DNA of 64,000 nucleotides, taken from Saccharomycopsis crataegensis (taxonomy: Eukaryota; Ascomycota; Saccharomycetes; Ascoideales; Saccharomycopsidaceae). The position numbers and the translations under genes are program-made. This document shows, piece after piece, positions 50,031 to 60,121 of the stretch. Positions within the stretch are counted from its first letter, which is position 1. The number at the start of each line of letters is the position of its first letter. The notes beneath the pieces are model-generated. The model was not told where the DNA came from, did not search any database, and was given only the letters and a program-made list of their open reading frames with translations. The stretch covers positions 1,460,501 to 1,524,500 of the forward strand of contig NW_027043820.1 of NCBI RefSeq assembly GCF_037102585.1, read 5' to 3'.

Positions 50031-52254
50031 GGCAAGATATGGTATTGGTGCGGCCCTCTTGAAGAAGATGGGGTACAAAGAAGGTGAGGGCTTGGGTTCT
50101 AATAAAGAAGGTATTGTTGCACCAATCGAAGTAGATTTGAGACCAAAAGGTCTTGGGGTTGGAGGAGTCGAGGAAAACAAATCACAAAGGGATAAGATAA
50201 AGAATTCCGAAGATGCTGATGGTTCTGGATTGACCACAATAAAGAAGAATGAGGCTTATCATGTACGTGAATTTATCAATGAGATGGCGCAAGATGGTTT
50301 GAAAATCCCGGAGATTGTGGAGGAGATTGTGAAGATCAATATAAGCGATGACTTTCTTAATGATTCGGCTAAAACGGTACATAATGGTATTCTGTTTGTG
50401 AAGAAAGATATAGCGGGCGATGTTTCAAAAGATCTACGGTTGGAAGTGGAGCGAAAATTGATGGGGCTCGCGAATGAATGGAATGAAACCAACACAAAAC
50501 ATAAAGAATATAGCCAAGCGTACCATCAACAGCAAATAGAGCTTGGAAGTTTGGAGAAGCCTTTAAATAATTTGGAATCCTTATTGAATTCCTTGAAAGG
50601 CATCCAGGTAGGAAAAGATCTTCCGTTATCAGAAAAGATTGATTCTACTAGTGGGGCACTATTGGAGCTAGTCAAATTTGGCCAGGCATCCAATGAGAAT
50701 TTGTCCCATACAGTTGATAAAAATATTATGAATTATATGATTGTTATTTTATTATATCCTTTATTGAAAAGTTTATCTGAAATGTTATGGAACGTTGAAG
50801 ACCCTGAATTTTATTTTGGAGACTCAAGTGATGATAAGTTCAATTTTTTAAAATCCGAAATAATAAACTGGAAAGAAATACTCAATCCGCTTCAAGATCC
50901 TGGTAATGATGAAACTTCCTTGAGTCTATTGGACTCTATGATTTCTGACGAGCTATATCCAAAGATAACGGAATTTTTGGAACTCAAATGGGAAAAAGAG
51001 TCCTGGAATCTCTTATTACTAAAATTCCTTGAGGACTTAAAGGATATTTTACATGAAAGATTCTTCAATTATATATTAGTCAGTCAGATCAAATCAAGGT
51101 TACTAGAAACTATCAAACTACTACGACCTACTTTTGTTGTGAAGAGCATTGCTTCTGAGAATTTCTTTATTGAAACAAAGAAATCCTCTTCCCCAATTCA
51201 ACAACAACCATTTTTTGAGTTTTGGTATAATTTTTTACCCCAAATAATAAGGAATGACTTGGTAAAGTCTTTGTCGGAAATAAATTTCAGATACCTTTCG
51301 TCAATTGATATTACTGATTTGGAGAAAAATATTATAAAGAAATCCGGAAGATCTATTAAAAAGGATGATATGTTCATAGAATATGAAATTGAATTCTCAT
51401 ACTTAGATGAACTCAATCATTATTTAGAGAATAAAAAAGATAAAGTGGTTATATCCTCATTCTTGACACATTTTCTTGAAGAATCAAAGAAAAACTACCG
51501 AGTTTCTACGGTTTCTCCTGATTATTCTTTTTTCAGAATTCTATTTGGTTTGAGAAAATATTTACTATCCACTAACAACACTGACAATTATGATATTATC
51601 ATTTCTGATTTCTTCATACAAGGGAAGTTAAAAGCAAGGCTTTTGGAATTGTTGGAGGATGTTTTTGTACTGAAAAGGCTGTTTGATATCGCCGTATGGT
51701 TTCAATCTTGGTATTCATTCATTTTTCACTATCTTGAGCGGTTATCAAAGCCTGAAGGTGATTTTACTCTTCCTAATTCTATTCAAAATGCCTTTATTGT
51801 GCTATTGGATATAATCAATCGATGTGTTGACTCGTTTTCTAATGATAAGCATAATCTCGAAATTAATTCCTTCTTAAAATCCATTGAGTGTCAAATTAAC
51901 ATTGAGCATATCTTAAATAAATTGCGTTCTACAAGTTCCATTGATGAATCGAAAAAAACTACTAGTAATGTTAAAGGCATTTCAACAGGGGATCTCAAAA
52001 CGACATTCAGGGACGTTGTTGAGGACTACTTGAATCGCCATAATATGATTTTCAAACCGCAAAGCAGACCTCATCCAGCTTTAGGGTGTCCATTATACAA
52101 AATTGTGAAGATGAATAACGACACCATTCCAACTGGTGATGGCTACATGTGTTATTTGAAAGATGATGTTCTTTTCTTGCAAGTTCTAAAACAAGGTGCA
52201 TACAGGCCAGTTGGAATAAGTGATTTGGAAGATCGCATCAACAGTTTTACATAA
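50023..52254 (+). CDS. SPP382: Spp382/Ntr1, G-patch spliceosome disassembly factor
   Basis: This 743-residue protein begins with a G-patch (about 4-45: [20 protein letters not shown]... RPKGLGVG) and continues in the helical GCFC/TFIP11 region. In yeast, Spp382/Ntr1 (708 aa) with Ntr2 recruits and activates the helicase Prp43 to dismantle the intron-lariat spliceosome. The very N-terminal position of the G-patch fits yeast Ntr1. The C-terminal block with [21 protein letters not shown] and GCPLYKIV is a conserved TFIP11-family signature. The ATG at 50023 has a good context (AAAATGAG). Confidence 0.92.
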   Translation: MSEARYGIGAALLKKMGYKEGEGLGSNKEGIVAPIEVDLRPKGLGVGGVEENKSQRDKIKNSEDADGSGLTTIKKNEAYHVREFINEMAQDGLKIPEIVEEIVKINISDDFLNDSAKTVHNGILFVKKDIAGDVSKDLRLEVERKLMGLANEWNETNTKHKEYSQAYHQQQIELGSLEKPLNNLESLLNSLKGIQVGKDLPLSEKIDSTSGALLELVKFGQASNENLSHTVDKNIMNYMIVILLYPLLKSLSEMLWNVEDPEFYFGDSSDDKFNFLKSEIINWKEILNPLQDPGNDETSLSLLDSMISDELYPKITEFLELKWEKESWNLLLLKFLEDLKDILHERFFNYILVSQIKSRLLETIKLLRPTFVVKSIASENFFIETKKSSSPIQQQPFFEFWYNFLPQIIRNDLVKSLSEINFRYLSSIDITDLEKNIIKKSGRSIKKDDMFIEYEIEFSYLDELNHYLENKKDKVVISSFLTHFLEESKKNYRVSTVSPDYSFFRILFGLRKYLLSTNNTDNYDIIISDFFIQGKLKARLLELLEDVFVLKRLFDIAVWFQSWYSFIFHYLERLSKPEGDFTLPNSIQNAFIVLLDIINRCVDSFSNDKHNLEINSFLKSIECQINIEHILNKLRSTSSIDESKKTTSNVKGISTGDLKTTFRDVVEDYLNRHNMIFKPQSRPHPALGCPLYKIVKMNNDTIPTGDGYMCYLKDDVLFLQVLKQGAYRPVGISDLEDRINSFT

Positions 52255-52460
52255 ATGAAAAGAAAAGCAGCTAAGATTCTAGAGTGAACATTATTCTCAT
52301 CCCTATTTTCAGTTCTTATTTGTACAATATATACATGTTGGGGGGTTCTTCTATTCTAAGATAACAAAGAAGGTGCAAATCAAAAAAAAATTTCAAGTAA
52401 GAACAAATTCCTCTTTTTTTTTAGTAAATAAGCGATGAAGATTATAGTGTTATTGGTAAC

Positions 52461-53452
52461 CTACTCTTCGGCGATAGCAGTAATGACTGAAGCATCTTCT
52501 TGATAGTCTGTAGCTGGAGTAGTTTCTTCAGAAGTGTTTTCTGGTTCTTCAGCAGCGATTGGAGATGATTCTTCGGTAACTGGTTCTTCAGTAGCTGGAG
52601 TGGCGACTGGTTCTTCAATAGCCGGCGCAGCAGCTGGGGTGGTGATTGGTTCTTCAGTAGCTGGAGCAGCAGCTGGGGTGGTGATTGGTTCTTCAGTAGC
52701 TGGAGCAGCAGCTGGGGTGGTGATTGGTTCTTCAGTTGCTGGAGCAGGAGTAGATTCTTCGGCAATAGGAACTTCATCTTCTCTCAATTCTTCAGCGTAG
52801 ACTTCTGGGTATTTTCTGAAACAGTCTTGCATATGCTTGAATTTTTCAATACAGTCGATTCCTTTTGGTTCGGCTTCGGAGTACACAAAGCACGAAAAGG
52901 CTTCTTTGAATTCTTCCCCACAAGGACCATTGGCCATACCTCCGAGACATGGACAGTCCCAGTTGATTTCCCCAGTTTCTGGGTTATAAGCAGCGGCTTG
53001 TTCTTGAGGTTCTTCGGAGTTATCTTCGTTGACCGTTTGTGATTCTTCAGAAACTTCGGTTTTTTCTTCTTCGCTAGATGGATTTGGTTCTTCAGCCGCC
53101 TTGGAATCGTCAGCTTCCTTTTTGGCCTGATGCGCAAATTCTAAATTTCAAATTAGTAATCAATGTCCGAACCATAAAAACAAAAAAAGATACACATGGC
53201 ACATTACATACCGCTCAAGGATTTATGGGTATATGAAGTAATTTTCAATCTATCGTGATAACAGAAGGCTAAACCCCCGATGATGGAAAGAGGAAACAAT
53301 AATGCGGCAGGATCAAAGGATGAGGATGATTTTTTGGATTGATGACTGGAGTTGAATCTTTTGGCGGCAGAGCGAAGCCCAAGTCTCTTGTTCACAAGGG
53401 ATCTTCTAGAGACTGCACGAGCAGATGAGTTAAAAACGGTTCTTTGCATCAT
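52461..53452 (-). CDS. MIA40: Mia40, mitochondrial intermembrane-space oxidoreductase, spliced
   Basis: Exon 1 (53452-53212, 80 codons plus one base) and exon 2 (53140-52461) give 306 residues. The 71-nt intron (53211-53141) starts GTATGT, has TTACTAAT and ends TTTAG; the splice makes a Glu codon (G|AA). Exon 1 carries a basic presequence and the inner-membrane anchor (about 48-65); exon 2 has an acidic linker, the redox CPC (143-145) and twin CX9C pairs (C154/C164, C177/C187). Mia40 oxidises and folds small Cys proteins imported into the intermembrane space, with Erv1. The C-terminal tail is made of [13 protein letters not shown] repeats. Without the intron model the CPC domain would lack its membrane anchor. 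Confidence 0.95.
52630..52746 (-). repeat. Three tandem 39-bp units in the MIA40 tail
   Basis: Three head-to-tail 39-bp units start at 52630, 52669 and 52708, nearly identical, and encode a 13-residue unit ([13 protein letters not shown]). Shorter, more diverged EEPV/EEP units flank them (52534-52629). The reading frame is kept because the unit is a multiple of three. Confidence 0.9.
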
Positions 53453-54337
53453 TTTAAACGATGGTTTATATAGATAGATAGATAGATATAAGTGTTACAA
53501 AGACAAGAGACGGTGTGAAATTTGTTAAAAAATTATGAAATTTTTGGTAAAGAAAAAAAAAAAAAAAAATCTGTAGGCCTCGATACTGCGCGCGGGCTGC
53601 AAACCTCAGGTGCCAATTATTTTGGTATTTTACATGTTTATATAATAACAATATGATATTATGGTGATGGTTTTTTGTTGTTCTTCGTTTTCTGTTGCTG
53701 TTCGTTTTTTCCGGTGTTAAAGATTATATCTAAGTGATTCAATCTGTGTTACTACTCTGGTGTACAGGTCGTTGTTGGCAAAAAAAATTTAAATAGCGTA
53801 AGCGAAATACTTCCTATGAAAGGTAACATTCACGTAGACAAACTCACTTCTTCTAAAAGATCCTGTATGATAATTATACTAGTCCATCTAGCAATTGTTA
53901 TGCTCCCTATAATTTATGCTTGATTCTTGTGGTAAGATATCTAACATAGTGTACATGAAATATGGGCAAAAATTGCAATTTCAGTGCAATCAGAGGTCTC
54001 CTTTTCTGAATTTGCCCATTATAATCATTATTTAGTTTCATTTCCCATTTTTTTTTCTTGTTTAATAGTTATGAAAATTTAGAGACTCTTTTTTTTTTCT
54101 TTTGAAGGATTTATCGTTTTTATTTCATGTTCTTGGTTGTTTTACTTTTTTTTAAGAATCTGTAAACTTCAGATCAGAATATACTCTCTTGAATAATACA
54201 CAGGATAGATAGACATATAAATAAAAACATTTCCTCTTGAGAAACTACCAAAAAATATTTAAAATTCGATTTTGTGCTAAAAACTTGAAGTAATAATTAT
54301 TGTAAATATGTATTCTCTGCTTCCAAATATTTTCTAA
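53453..54337. other. MIA40 promoter and A/T-rich spacer
   Basis: Next to the MIA40 start lies a (TAGA)4 run (53471-53486), an A-run (53551-53568), and TGCGCGCGGGCTGC (53587-53600), a CpG-rich element resembling the CGCGCG sites of RSC-type remodelers. The rest, to about 54330, is A/T-rich with no gene that I can support. Confidence 0.5.
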
Positions 54338-54852
54338 ACAGGGAGATATCTTAGACCTGATACTCTCTTTCTTTGTACCACCATTAAATATGGTGATACT
54401 GTTTCTGTTATTCCTAGACCAAGTCGATTACCTAATCCTTCACTGGATGAGGTGAACAGGCTGACACTCTTAAGGCCAGAAATAGACAAGAGAAAATCTA
54501 AATTAGATGCTGCCCACAAAACTCTAATGCTACATGGTTACAGAGTGCTGCGAAGGAATTTCATTTCACCACAGACTCATTTAAACGGTGCGGATTCCGT
54601 CTGTTGGGGGACTTGACAGATGGGGAAGCAATCACTGCCGAATATAGGGCAGAACATGAAGATATCAACCGTCAGAAAAGATCAAGAGATTCTTCCGATG
54701 ACAAACCAAGAATGTTCGGCACTTTGACAACTCACTTCCAAAGAGGTGGAAGAAGAGATAGTACAACAGGAAACTCTGGGGGTCCAAGTACACCCAGAGG
54801 GACTTTAAGCAGGAAACTAGCTTGTTGGAATCTAGATTATATTCGATGTTAG
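54338..54852 (+). pseudogene. Decayed coding remnant of unknown origin
   Basis: This stretch has a protein-like composition unlike the surrounding A/T-rich spacer, with charged and Pro/Arg-rich open segments on the plus strand but no complete gene: there is no start codon in a good context at its left end and the segment is broken. Recognisable short pieces include RPEIDKRKSKLDAAH and HFQRGGRRDS. I do not recognise the family. It could be a relic of a host gene or of an old mobile element; I have not tried to reconstruct it. Confidence 0.4.
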
Positions 54853-55377
54853 ATTCGAAGTTTGCTTCTATTGCAATCATTCATGAGGGAAAGGCGTGAA
54901 TGATTTTTAGTGTATAGTTCAACCAGTTTATAGTAATTTATAAATTAAGGTAAGAAATATATAGTGACTATGTCGAGTTCGTATTTTTTTTTAAAAAAAG
55001 AAAGGAAACCTTGAATTAAAGTCCGCTATCTTACACCCAAATCGTGTGCGGATTTTATTTATTTATCTAATGATATTTTACAGCACTCCTGGATAAACGA
55101 AAAGTCATGATCAAATTTGAAACCTCGCTACGCGCTTAAGACGCGTCAATTTTTTTTTGGAGGAGAGAAATCACTACAGTCAAATAATATATCAGGATAA
55201 ATCAATTATTTCAGTTAAAAAAAATTTTAAAATTAAAGCACTATATTTTATAAATTATAAATATTCATTTCTGTTAGGAAAAAAAAAAAACAAGCAAACA
55301 AACTGTATTCGATAAAGCAAGAGCAATTTATCTAGTTAAAAGTTACCATGCTAAACCATCAAAATAATGAGCAAAAC
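54853..55377. other. A/T-rich spacer downstream of SAC1
   Basis: The spacer holds ACGCGCTTAAGACGCGTCA (55130-55148), which includes an MCB-type ACGCGTCA, then A/T-rich DNA to the SAC1 stop. No gene start that could use the MCB is visible nearby; SAC1 ends rather than begins here. Confidence 0.45.
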
Positions 55378-57156
55378 TCAGTATTCTGTGTTTCTAGTAA
55401 ATTTGTTACCAATAAATTTCTTTTTAGAATAAACTGGTTCCTTTTTCAAATAGTCTAGTGGTTTCAATTTTGGCCAGTCAACAACCTGTAAACCATTAGA
55501 AAACATGTAAATGGCAGAAAACAACATCCCAACAACAGCGATTGCAGCTAAAACGTGTTGCTTTGCTTGCAATCCATAAACAAGGGATTTTAAGAATAAA
55601 GCAATGAGCAAAAAAATAAAAAACAAAAATAATTTCAAAATATATCGGAATTGATACAATCTATTGTCAGTGAATGGTGAGTACGGGACTTTAGCAGGAA
55701 CAAACTCGCCTAAAATCAAATCAAAAGAATCTTGTCTAGCACCATCTTTGTAGTTGTTTTTAACATAACGAGTCAATGAGTTGTTCAAGTCATTTAACGC
55801 CCCCTTTCTAGTTCTTTTACCTGTTCTGGTGAAGTCAGTCTTCAAAGCACCGGTACCAGAGTAGACAGAACTGACGGCATCAGCATTATCAGCCCAAAAG
55901 TTTTGGAACTCCAAATTGAAAGTTTTGTTGGATTCCCATTTTTCTCCTTCCTTAAGGAGATTTAATTGTTCCAATTGACTTTGTAAGAAGTAACGACCCA
56001 ATGTGGATTGAACAACGTTGGTTCTATCAAGACAGTCCATGCAATTGGTTCTAACGACATGCAGTTGCTCTCTTAATGTGGTAACGCCATCTTTGTCAAT
56101 GGTGCCAAAAAAGTGATCATTGCGCTTCATGCCAAGGTCTTTAAGTCTATCAATCAACAAGTTAACTCTGTGCCATTGCATTTTACGGCATTCGTGGTGG
56201 AAATCAAAGTAAATGTAGTTGAGTCTATCATTATCAAGTTTTTCAACAATGTTCTCATACGCTTTTTTAACTGGCAATTCGTAACCTTTTTGATTAACGA
56301 GATTGACCAAATAATTATCACCGTATAATGACACTTGTTCATCAAAATGGAGGGTTGCCGCTTCAACTGGGGAGGTTTTAGAAATTGCTAACTTTGGCTT
56401 GTATTTCAAGTTATTAATTTCCGACCAGTACACAGGAACTGACCCTCTGGTTTGCAAGTAACTTTGCACAGTGTTCTTGTACATCAAGAGTTGTTCAGTT
56501 TCGTTGTTATTGGCGACATTACCTTTAGCATCAATACCACGACGGAAATAACGAGTACCTGCTCTAAACTTATTTCTTCTGGTGACCAAGGCAAAGGAAA
56601 CATCAGAGCCATTAACATTTTCTTGAAGAACCTTAGCGTACCCCGATATCACTGGGGTGATAAAAGCACCGTAATTCTTATCTTTGGCGTACTCGTTGAG
56701 CAAATCCTTGTTCAAAAATTCGTTCCAAAAGAAACGCTTGTCCAAAGAGCCAATGGTGACGGTCAAGTTCTTGACGAAGTTGCGTTGCATGGAGTTAGTC
56801 AAGTCATAAGTAGGGGAGTAATACAAGTTACTGCTATCTAATTGGAATCTGATCAAGTCAAGATACGCATGTTCATCTTTATTGTAAGTAGAGTAGTTAC
56901 CCAATGGAACAACAGAGGTGCTGACCACTTTGAAGATCTCATTATCCAAGATCTTTCCCACAGATTCGGATCTGTTGATGGATATAAGGTATTTCCCAAC
57001 CTTCAATTCGATTAACCCCAAAATCCCATCAATTTCTTGACATTTGGACCCATCAAGCGATTTACCAGTGACGATCGTCACTTCAGACTCAGAGACTTGA
57101 AGAACGCGGTCTCCTTGCTTAAGGAGGATCCCTTCAGAAGAACTGGTCAACAACAT
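55378..57156 (-). CDS. SAC1: Sac1, phosphoinositide phosphatase
   Basis: The protein has 592 residues (623 in Saccharomyces). Sac1 is an ER/Golgi integral membrane enzyme that removes phosphate mainly from PI4P and so controls Golgi secretion and ER lipid balance. The catalytic CX5R motif is CMDCLDR at 372-378, followed by TNVVQS. The Sac fold upstream is complete (e.g. FALVTRRNKFRAGTRYFRRG, YFDFHHECRKM). Two C-terminal membrane helices (about 510-560) anchor it, with a short basic tail lacking the KKXX form. The ATG at 57156 is the first in frame. It diverges from SEC23 over 225 bp. Confidence 0.96.
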   Translation of the reverse strand: MLLTSSSEGILLKQGDRVLQVSESEVTIVTGKSLDGSKCQEIDGILGLIELKVGKYLISINRSESVGKILDNEIFKVVSTSVVPLGNYSTYNKDEHAYLDLIRFQLDSSNLYYSPTYDLTNSMQRNFVKNLTVTIGSLDKRFFWNEFLNKDLLNEYAKDKNYGAFITPVISGYAKVLQENVNGSDVSFALVTRRNKFRAGTRYFRRGIDAKGNVANNNETEQLLMYKNTVQSYLQTRGSVPVYWSEINNLKYKPKLAISKTSPVEAATLHFDEQVSLYGDNYLVNLVNQKGYELPVKKAYENIVEKLDNDRLNYIYFDFHHECRKMQWHRVNLLIDRLKDLGMKRNDHFFGTIDKDGVTTLREQLHVVRTNCMDCLDRTNVVQSTLGRYFLQSQLEQLNLLKEGEKWESNKTFNLEFQNFWADNADAVSSVYSGTGALKTDFTRTGKRTRKGALNDLNNSLTRYVKNNYKDGARQDSFDLILGEFVPAKVPYSPFTDNRLYQFRYILKLFLFFIFLLIALFLKSLVYGLQAKQHVLAAIAVVGMLFSAIYMFSNGLQVVDWPKLKPLDYLKKEPVYSKKKFIGNKFTRNTEY

Positions 57157-57381
57157 GCTGTTAGTTGTATTCTACCAGAATGTTGACTGTTTATAATGGT
57201 AAAAGTGGCATTGTGGTACTGAATTATTTTGTGTGTTGGTGGCAGGAACTCCAAAAGAGAGGGTAAATGTCACCAGCAGTAGGAAATTAACAACTCACAA
57301 TTTTAATACGAAAATCATTGGAAAATTCAACGTCTGTATATCTGGTTACTCTCCAAATAATATCAACAATATATTTTTAAA
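57157..57381. promoter_or_regulatory. Divergent SAC1/SEC23 promoter
   Basis: The 225-bp spacer is short and shared by two ER/Golgi genes. No clear TATA or factor site is visible. Confidence 0.4.
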
Positions 57382-59726
57382 ATGGTAGGTATCTTATTAT
57401 ATTTCTACTTAAATGTGATTTCCGGGGATATTTTTTTTCCCATGGGATTCGCAATTTGTGAATGAATGTCGTTGACTAACGATTGATCCAGGACTTTGAA
57501 GCCAGCGAAGACGTTAACGGGGTTCGTCTCTCTTGGAATATCATTCCAAACACCAGTGGGAGTCTGAAATCAACCATCGTGCCAATCGGTGCTTTATACA
57601 CTCCATTGAAGCAAAAAGAAGATTTGGCTATTGTTGAACACGACCCAATCCGTTGTAATGCCAATTGTAAAGCGGTATTGAACCCTTTTTGTCAAATTGA
57701 TTTAAGAGCTAAAATATGGATTTGTCCATTCTGTTTGGCCAGAAACGCTTTGCCAACCCAATATCAGAACATCAATGTTGATTTCTTACCAACTGAATTG
57801 AAACCAGAATCATCTACTGTCGAATATATCTCTTTGAGACCCGTGCAAAACCCTCCAATCTTTTTTTTCGTCATTGATCTCTGTCAAGATGAAGATAACT
57901 TGGCTGCTTTGAAAGATACTTTGATCATTTCTTTGTCTGTCATGCCACCAAACGCGTTGGTCGGCGTCATCACCTACGGTACCATGGTTCAAGTTCATGA
58001 TTTGGGTTACGAAACTTGTCCAAAATCGTACGTCTTCAGAGGTGATAAAGAATATCCTTTGAAAACTTTGAACGAAATGTTATCTGGTGCGTCTCCAGAC
58101 AAGAGCTCATTATCTAGATTCTTTTTGCCATTGCAAGAAGTGGAATTCCAATTGAGTAACTTATTTGAAAACTTGAAGAAAGACCCATGGCCAGTTGCTT
58201 CTAACAGAAGACCAATTAGATCCACCGGTGCTGCAGTTTCTATTGCTGCCACTTTATTACAAGCAAGTTTCAGCGGGTTTGGGGCCAGAATTATGCTATT
58301 CAGTGCCGGTCCAGGAACTTTGGCTCCAGGTATGGTTGTCGGTCCAGAATTGAAAGAACCAATCAGATCTCACAACGATATCGATAAAGAAAGTGCCAAA
58401 CATTACAAAAAATCCAAGAAGTTCTACGATGGCTTGGCGGAAAGAATTTCTGCCAATGGTCACTGTGTTGATATCTTTGGTTGTTGTTACGATCAAATTG
58501 GTATGTCAGAAATGCAATCATTATCTAACGTCACCGGTGGTGCGTTGGTTTTATCAGATGCCTTTACCACTTTTATCTTCAAACAATCTTTCTTGAGATT
58601 GTTCGATAAGGACGAGGAAGGATATATGAAGATGGGTTTCAACGCCACTTTTGAAGTCAAGACATCCAACGAATTGAAGATTTCTGGTTTGATTGGTCAT
58701 GCCACCTCTTTGAAAACATCTGGCCCTCGTATTGCTGATGCAGAAATTGGTATTGGTGGTACCAGTGCCTGGAAGTTATGTTCTGTGACTCCAAACCACA
58801 CTTACGCTGTTTATTTCGAATCTAATAATACCGGCCACGGTAACACCGGTTATGATGCTGCGTACACCCAATTCATCACATCTTATCAACATGGTAGTGG
58901 GACATATAGAACCAGAGTCACCACAATTAGAAGCCCATTGTCTTCTAATGGTGAACAAGGAATCACCGAATCATTTGATCAAGAAGCCGCTGCGGTTTTG
59001 ATGTCGAGAATTGCGGTTTTCAAAGCCGAGCACGATGATGGTGCCGACGTCTTAAGATGGATCGATAGAATGTTGATTAGATTATGTCAAAGATTCGGTG
59101 ATTATCAAAAGGATAACGCTGAGTCTTTTAGATTATCCCCGCAATTCTCATTGTACCCACAATTTATGTTTTATTTGAGAAGATCACAATTCTTGCAAGT
59201 TTTCAACAACTCCCCTGATGAAACCGCTTTCTACAGACACGTTTTGACCAGAGAAGACACCACCAACTCGTTGATCATGATTCAGCCAACCTTGACCTCA
59301 TTCTCAATGCAAGACGAACCAGAGCCAGTGTTGTTGGACTCGGTTTCTGTCAAACCAGACAGAATCTTGTTGTTGGATACTTTCTTCCATATCTTGATTT
59401 ACCGTGGGGAAACCATCGCAGCATGGTATAAGGCAGGGTACCAAGAAAACCCAGAATATGAGGACTTCAAGAGCTTCTTGGAAGACCCAAAGGCCGAAGC
59501 CGCCGAGCTTTTGGTCGACAGATTCCCATTGCCAAGATTCATCGATACCGAAGCTGGTGGGTCTCAAGCCAGATTCTTGTTTTCTAGATTGAATCCTTCC
59601 AACACTTACCAACAACAAGATGCCTTCAGTGTCGGTGCCGGTAGTGCTGTTGTTTTGACTGATGATGTTAGTTTACAAACCTTCATGGCTCATTTACAAA
59701 AATTGGCGGTCAGTGGTACTTCTTAA
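57382..59726 (+). CDS. SEC23: Sec23, COPII coat GTPase-activating subunit, spliced
   Basis: Exon 1 is just the start codon (57382-57384) and exon 2 runs 57492-59726, giving 745 residues (768 in Saccharomyces). The conserved N-terminus M-DFE...GVR is restored only by removing the 107-nt intron (57385-57491), which begins GTAGGT, carries TGACTAAC and ends CCAG. Sec23 with Sec24 forms the inner COPII coat and stimulates GTP hydrolysis by Sar1. The zinc finger is C56-X3-C60-X18-C79-X2-C82; the trunk ([17 protein letters not shown]), beta-sandwich, helical and gelsolin domains follow. Leu26 is a CTG codon and is Leu in animal Sec23. No in-frame ATG exists between the acceptor and the conserved DFE, which supports the tiny first exon. 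Confidence 0.93.
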
Positions 59727-60121
59727 TTATAAAATCGGAAATAAAGATGGCAAGCTAATTAAGAAAGAAAGAAAAAGTATTGGGTATATATACTATTCTC
59801 CGTTAATTTTATTATGTTATTATATTTTTTTTCTTTTGGTTTAGTAAGCCTTCTTCGATTTAAAGTTATATTTGGTTGTGCCTTTTCTTTCCCTATCAGT
59901 TTTATGAAAAGAAAGCACACAATGTTTAAATATTTTACAAAATCAAATATGATCCTTGGTAAAAGTGAGATGTGGTAAACTATAATTGAATTTTTTTTTG
60001 ATGAGATGTATAAATAAAATAAATAAATAATATATATAGAGAGAAAAAAACACAAAGTTATAATAACAGTCAATAAAGTAAAATTATTTTAGAGCTCTGT
60101 ATTTCTATATCTACTTTCCTT
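59727..60121. other. Convergent SEC23/MCD4 3' spacer
   Basis: A/T-rich spacer with no gene; it should hold the two 3' UTRs. Confidence 0.6.

Noticed and set aside
55141-55148. MCB site ACGCGTCA as a promoter element
   Set aside because: It lies downstream of SAC1 and no gene start is in range; without a target it is only a motif match.
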